Positions 60,979 through 64,000 of a stretch of 64,000 bases of DNA are shown one piece after another. The notes under the pieces were generated by a model. The model was not told the DNA's origin. It saw only the letters and a list, made by a program, of their open reading frames with translations, and searched no databases. The first letter of the stretch is position 1; the number at the start of each line of letters is the position of its first letter. This stretch comes from DATFXM01 sp035315885 (GTDB lineage Bacteria; Acidobacteriota; Blastocatellia; UBA7656), in contig DATFXM010000065.1 of NCBI GenBank assembly GCA_035315885.1, forward strand, positions 1 to 64,000, given 5' to 3'. Made by a program: the position numbers and the translations under genes.

Positions 60979-60994
60979 AACGGAGCCATCTGAT

Positions 60995-63900
60995 ATGAAA
61001 AGACTAGTACTATCTCTGATGTTTCTGTTGGCGGCGGCGTCTGTGGGCTTCGCGCAAGGCAAACCGCTCCTGCTTCAAAAACCCACTTTGAGCAAGAGCC
61101 AGATCGTGTTTTCTTTTGCGGGTGATCTCTGGATCGTATCGCGCGAAGGCGGCGAAGCCGAACGGCTCACCAGCGGCATGGGGATAGAGACCGATCCGGT
61201 CTTCTCACCCGACGGGTCTATGGTGGCATTCACCGGGCAATACGACGGGAACATCGACGTATACGTAGTTCCGGCCTCGGGCGGCGTGCCCAAGAGACTG
61301 ACCTATCATCCGACTGCTGATTTCGCAGTCGGATGGACTCCCGACGGAAAACGGATCCTGTTTGCGTCGGGGCGCAACAGCTATAATCCGGTGCCCCGCC
61401 TTTTCACTATCGGTGTTGACGGCACGTTTCCCGAAGAGCTTCCGCTGCCGCTGGGGTCCGAGGCTTCGTACTCGCAAGACGGTTCCCACCTCGCCTATGT
61501 ACCGATTATCCAGTGGCAAGCAGCGTGGAAAAAGTATCGTGGCGGTCAGACGTCGCCGATCTGGATCGCAAATCTCGCGGACTCGAGCGTAGAAAGAATT
61601 CCTCGAGACAATTCAAATGACTCCAATCCGATGTGGATCGGAAACAAAATCTACTTTCTTTCCGATCGAAGTGGATCAGTAAGCCTGTTCTGCTACGACA
61701 CTGCTACCAAGAAAATCAGTGAAGTAATTCACAACAACGGGCTCGACATCAAGTCCGCGTCGGCCGGTCCCGGCGGCATAGTGTACGAGCAATTCGGTTC
61801 GTTGAATCTTTACGACCTCGAGTCCCAGAAGACGCGTAAGCTCAACATCGCAGTCAACGGCGATTTTCCGGGAGTCCGCCCACATTTTGAAAAAGTGGGC
61901 AGAGCGATCGCCAGCGGCTCGCTGTCACCGACTGGGGTTCGAGTCGCCTTCGAAGCGCGCGGCGAAATCATCACCGTGCCGGCTGAAAAAGGAAACGCGC
62001 GGAACCTCACAAACAGCCCGGGAGTTGCCGATCGCGATCCCGCGTGGTCTCCGGATGGGAAATGGATCGCCTACTTTTCAGACGAGTCCGGTGAATACGC
62101 GCTCCACCTCCGCGACCAGACTGGATTTGGCGAGGTCAAGAAGATCAATCTTGGCAACCCGCCGTCGTTCTTCTATTCGCCTACCTGGTCACCGGATTCA
62201 AAGAAGATTGCTTACACCGACAAGCGGCTGAACCTCTGGTACGTCGACTTGCAAAAGGGGACTCCGGTAAAGGTGGACTCAAACACCTTTGAGAACCCCT
62301 GGCGAGTACTGGATCCTGCATGGTCTCCAGACAGCAAATGGATCACGTATACCAAGCAGCTCCGCAACAGGCTCTGCGCAGTCTTTGTCTACTCGGTAGA
62401 GACAGGCAAGAGCCATCAGGTGACCGACGGCCTGAGCGATGCGCGGTACGCCAGCTTTGACAAGAACGGCAAGTATCTTTACTTCACTGCCAGCACCGAC
62501 GTGGGGCCGACTACTGGTTGGCTGGACATGTCCAGCTTTGGTCACCCGGTGACTCGAAGCGCTTACGTTGTTGTGCTGAGCAAGAACGATCCTTCGCCGC
62601 TTGCGCCGCAGAGCGATGAGGAAAAAACGCAGGAACCGCCAAAGGATCAGCAGCCGGTTGCGGGTCAAGGTCAGCAGCCGCCTCCGGCGCAGCCCGCTGC
62701 GGGTCAGCCAGCGCCGGGACCCGGTGGGGCGGCGGATAAGAAGGAAGTCACGGTGACCATCGATTTTGAGAACATCGGTCAGCGTGTGCTTGCGCTCCCG
62801 ATCCCGGCCAAAAACTACGTCGGAATGTATTCAGGGAAATCGGGAACGCTGTATCTTCTGGAGGCTGGAGCCGGCCTCGAAGGCCTGTTTGGCGGCGGTC
62901 CGCGGACGCTTCACAAGTTTGAGCTCGAGAAGAGAAAGACTGACAAGGTCCTCGACGGTGTGACCGGGTTTGAGATTTCTGCGAATGGAGAAAAGATGAT
63001 CTATGCGCAGGGGCCGGCGTTTTTCATCGCCGCAACCTCCGCACCCATTCAACCCGGGCAGGGGATGCTCAAGCTGGACGAGATGGAAGTGAAAGTCGAT
63101 CCTCGCCAGGAGTGGGCGCAGATGTATCACGAGGTCTGGCGCATACAACGCGACTTTCTCTATGACCCGGGACTTCACGGACTGGACTTGAGGGGTGCAG
63201 AGGCTGCTTACAAACCCTACCTCGATGGTCTGGCGCATCGCGCCGATCTTAATTACCTGTTCACCGAGATGCTCGGGGAAGTGACGGTTGGTCACATGTT
63301 CATTGGAGGAGGCGACGCGCCTCAGCCGACGCCGGTACAGGGAGGTCTACTCGGCTGTGACTACAAGATAGAAAATGGCCGATACCGTTTTGCGCGAATC
63401 TACAATGGCGAGAACTGGAATCCGGGGCTGCGTGCGCCGTTGACTCAGCCGGGAGTGAACGTGATCGCGGGCGAGTATCTGCTGGGAGTGAACGGGCGAG
63501 AGGTCCGATCCAGCGACAATGTCTATGCCTTTTTTGAAGGCACTGCGGGCAAGTCTGTTGTGATACGGGTCGGTCCCGATCCTGGTGGAGCAAATTCGCG
63601 TGAGGTGACCGTGGTGCCGGTGCCTAACGAGCAGGGGCTGAGGAATCTCGCGTGGATCGAGGACAACCGACGCAAGGTAGATCAACTCAGCGGAGGCAAG
63701 CTTGCGTACGTGTATTTGCCGAACACGGCGGGTGAAGGCTACACCAACTTCAATCGCTACTATTTTGCGCAGATTGACCGGCAGGGAGCGGTTATAGACG
63801 AGCGCTACAACGGCGGGGGCTCGGCAGCCGACTACATCATAGACTACATGCGCCGGCCGCTGATGAACTACTGGGTGACAAGAGAGGGCGAGCAGTTCAC

Positions 63901-64000
63901 GACGCCGGTAGGTTCGATCTTTGGGCCGAAGGCGATGATCATAAACGAATTCGCCGGAAGCGGGGGCGACCTGATGCCGTGGCTCTTCCGCAAGGCGGGG
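60995..64000 (+). CDS. Tricorn-type protease, S41 family (copy 2, cut by window end)
   Basis: Starts at ATG 60995 (CGGAGCC nine nt upstream) and remains open for 1002 codons to the window end, so the C-terminus is missing here. Signal peptide MKRLVLSLMFLLAAASVGFAQ. It is a close paralogue of the neighbouring gene over its whole visible length, with the same start of the mature protein (KPLLLQKPTLSKSQIVFSFAGDLW). PD40 propeller repeats, a Pro/Gln/Ala linker (near 550-580), and the C1/PDZ/S41 parts follow. Candidate His767 (VGHMFI) and Ser989 (FAGSGGDLMPW) match the first copy. The two genes are in the same direction, 142 bp apart, separated only by repeat arms. Confidence 0.93.
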   Translation, partial: MKRLVLSLMFLLAAASVGFAQGKPLLLQKPTLSKSQIVFSFAGDLWIVSREGGEAERLTSGMGIETDPVFSPDGSMVAFTGQYDGNIDVYVVPASGGVPKRLTYHPTADFAVGWTPDGKRILFASGRNSYNPVPRLFTIGVDGTFPEELPLPLGSEASYSQDGSHLAYVPIIQWQAAWKKYRGGQTSPIWIANLADSSVERIPRDNSNDSNPMWIGNKIYFLSDRSGSVSLFCYDTATKKISEVIHNNGLDIKSASAGPGGIVYEQFGSLNLYDLESQKTRKLNIAVNGDFPGVRPHFEKVGRAIASGSLSPTGVRVAFEARGEIITVPAEKGNARNLTNSPGVADRDPAWSPDGKWIAYFSDESGEYALHLRDQTGFGEVKKINLGNPPSFFYSPTWSPDSKKIAYTDKRLNLWYVDLQKGTPVKVDSNTFENPWRVLDPAWSPDSKWITYTKQLRNRLCAVFVYSVETGKSHQVTDGLSDARYASFDKNGKYLYFTASTDVGPTTGWLDMSSFGHPVTRSAYVVVLSKNDPSPLAPQSDEEKTQEPPKDQQPVAGQGQQPPPAQPAAGQPAPGPGGAADKKEVTVTIDFENIGQRVLALPIPAKNYVGMYSGKSGTLYLLEAGAGLEGLFGGGPRTLHKFELEKRKTDKVLDGVTGFEISANGEKMIYAQGPAFFIAATSAPIQPGQGMLKLDEMEVKVDPRQEWAQMYHEVWRIQRDFLYDPGLHGLDLRGAEAAYKPYLDGLAHRADLNYLFTEMLGEVTVGHMFIGGGDAPQPTPVQGGLLGCDYKIENGRYRFARIYNGENWNPGLRAPLTQPGVNVIAGEYLLGVNGREVRSSDNVYAFFEGTAGKSVVIRVGPDPGGANSREVTVVPVPNEQGLRNLAWIEDNRRKVDQLSGGKLAYVYLPNTAGEGYTNFNRYYFAQIDRQGAVIDERYNGGGSAADYIIDYMRRPLMNYWVTREGEQFTTPVGSIFGPKAMIINEFAGSGGDLMPWLFRKAG

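Noticed and set aside
1..64000. tRNA and rRNA genes
   Set aside because: No T-arm GGTTCGAATCC-type sequence with a matching acceptor stem and no rRNA core sequence was seen; a tRNAscan-type search would be decisive.

Overview
The window looks like a chromosomal piece of an Acidobacteriota bacterium, possibly from the Blastocatellia/Pyrinomonadales side. This rests on gene content, not on a marker gene. It combines many secreted peptidases (M14, S1, S8, S9, two tricorn/S41), a small DUF1844 protein, BACON domains, a decayed TPR-type Ser/Thr kinase, moderately high G+C, and very many intergenic palindromic repeats. No rRNA, tRNA, CRISPR array, phage or IS transposase was recognised.

Layout. 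1-660: a 73-75 bp two-hairpin repeat array, then heptamer repeats. 661-8428: leuB, an M14 carboxypeptidase, a di-haem cytochrome c peroxidase, an internally deleted Ser/Thr kinase pseudogene, a dolichol-phosphate-type glycosyltransferase and pdxJ. 8416-21934: a lysyl-endopeptidase-like protease with BACON domains, an unusual recQ, rho without its N-terminal helical domain, a C45-type Ntn hydrolase, a tiny membrane protein, asnS, a LOG-like protein, arginase and ddl. 22167-27334: three consecutive MacA/HlyD-like adaptors and one MacB/FtsX-like permease, with no ATPase. 27335-28346: about 1 kb without a confident gene. 28347-31333: an exported truncated haemoglobin, a DUF4349 lipoprotein and a quinone oxidoreductase.

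31591-35277 holds the most unusual gene: a 1228-residue protein joining a trypsin-like domain that has lost its catalytic residues, a double Clp-N module and a membrane-anchored KAP P-loop NTPase. Its make-up resembles multidomain bacterial conflict (defence) proteins. A perfect 16-bp palindrome lies upstream of it.

35580-46897 (all minus strand): an S9 peptidase, a carbamoylase-type nitrilase, a lipoprotein, an SsnA-like aminohydrolase, threonine synthase and a CoxG/M/L/S molybdenum hydroxylase set. This fits purine/pyrimidine or N-heterocycle catabolism better than CO oxidation, because the large subunit has the AYRGAGR form II loop. 47088-49452: a tightly coupled DUF1844 - MBL hydrolase - ribF operon. 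49669-55623: a DUF1254 protein, and a subtilase whose stop codon is followed after 3 nt by a membrane hybrid histidine kinase. 56260-64000: a cysteine synthase family enzyme and two tandem tricorn proteases, the second cut by the window end.

The second striking theme is the DNA between genes. Nearly all of the simple arrays have a period of exactly 7 bp but different sequences, and they repeatedly start at, or overlap, the stop codon of the upstream gene, while the complementary arm runs up to the next start. leuB and recQ both end in Ser-Ala-Glu-Cys-stop encoded by the same heptamer. At least four further palindromic element families sit in the same intergenic places.
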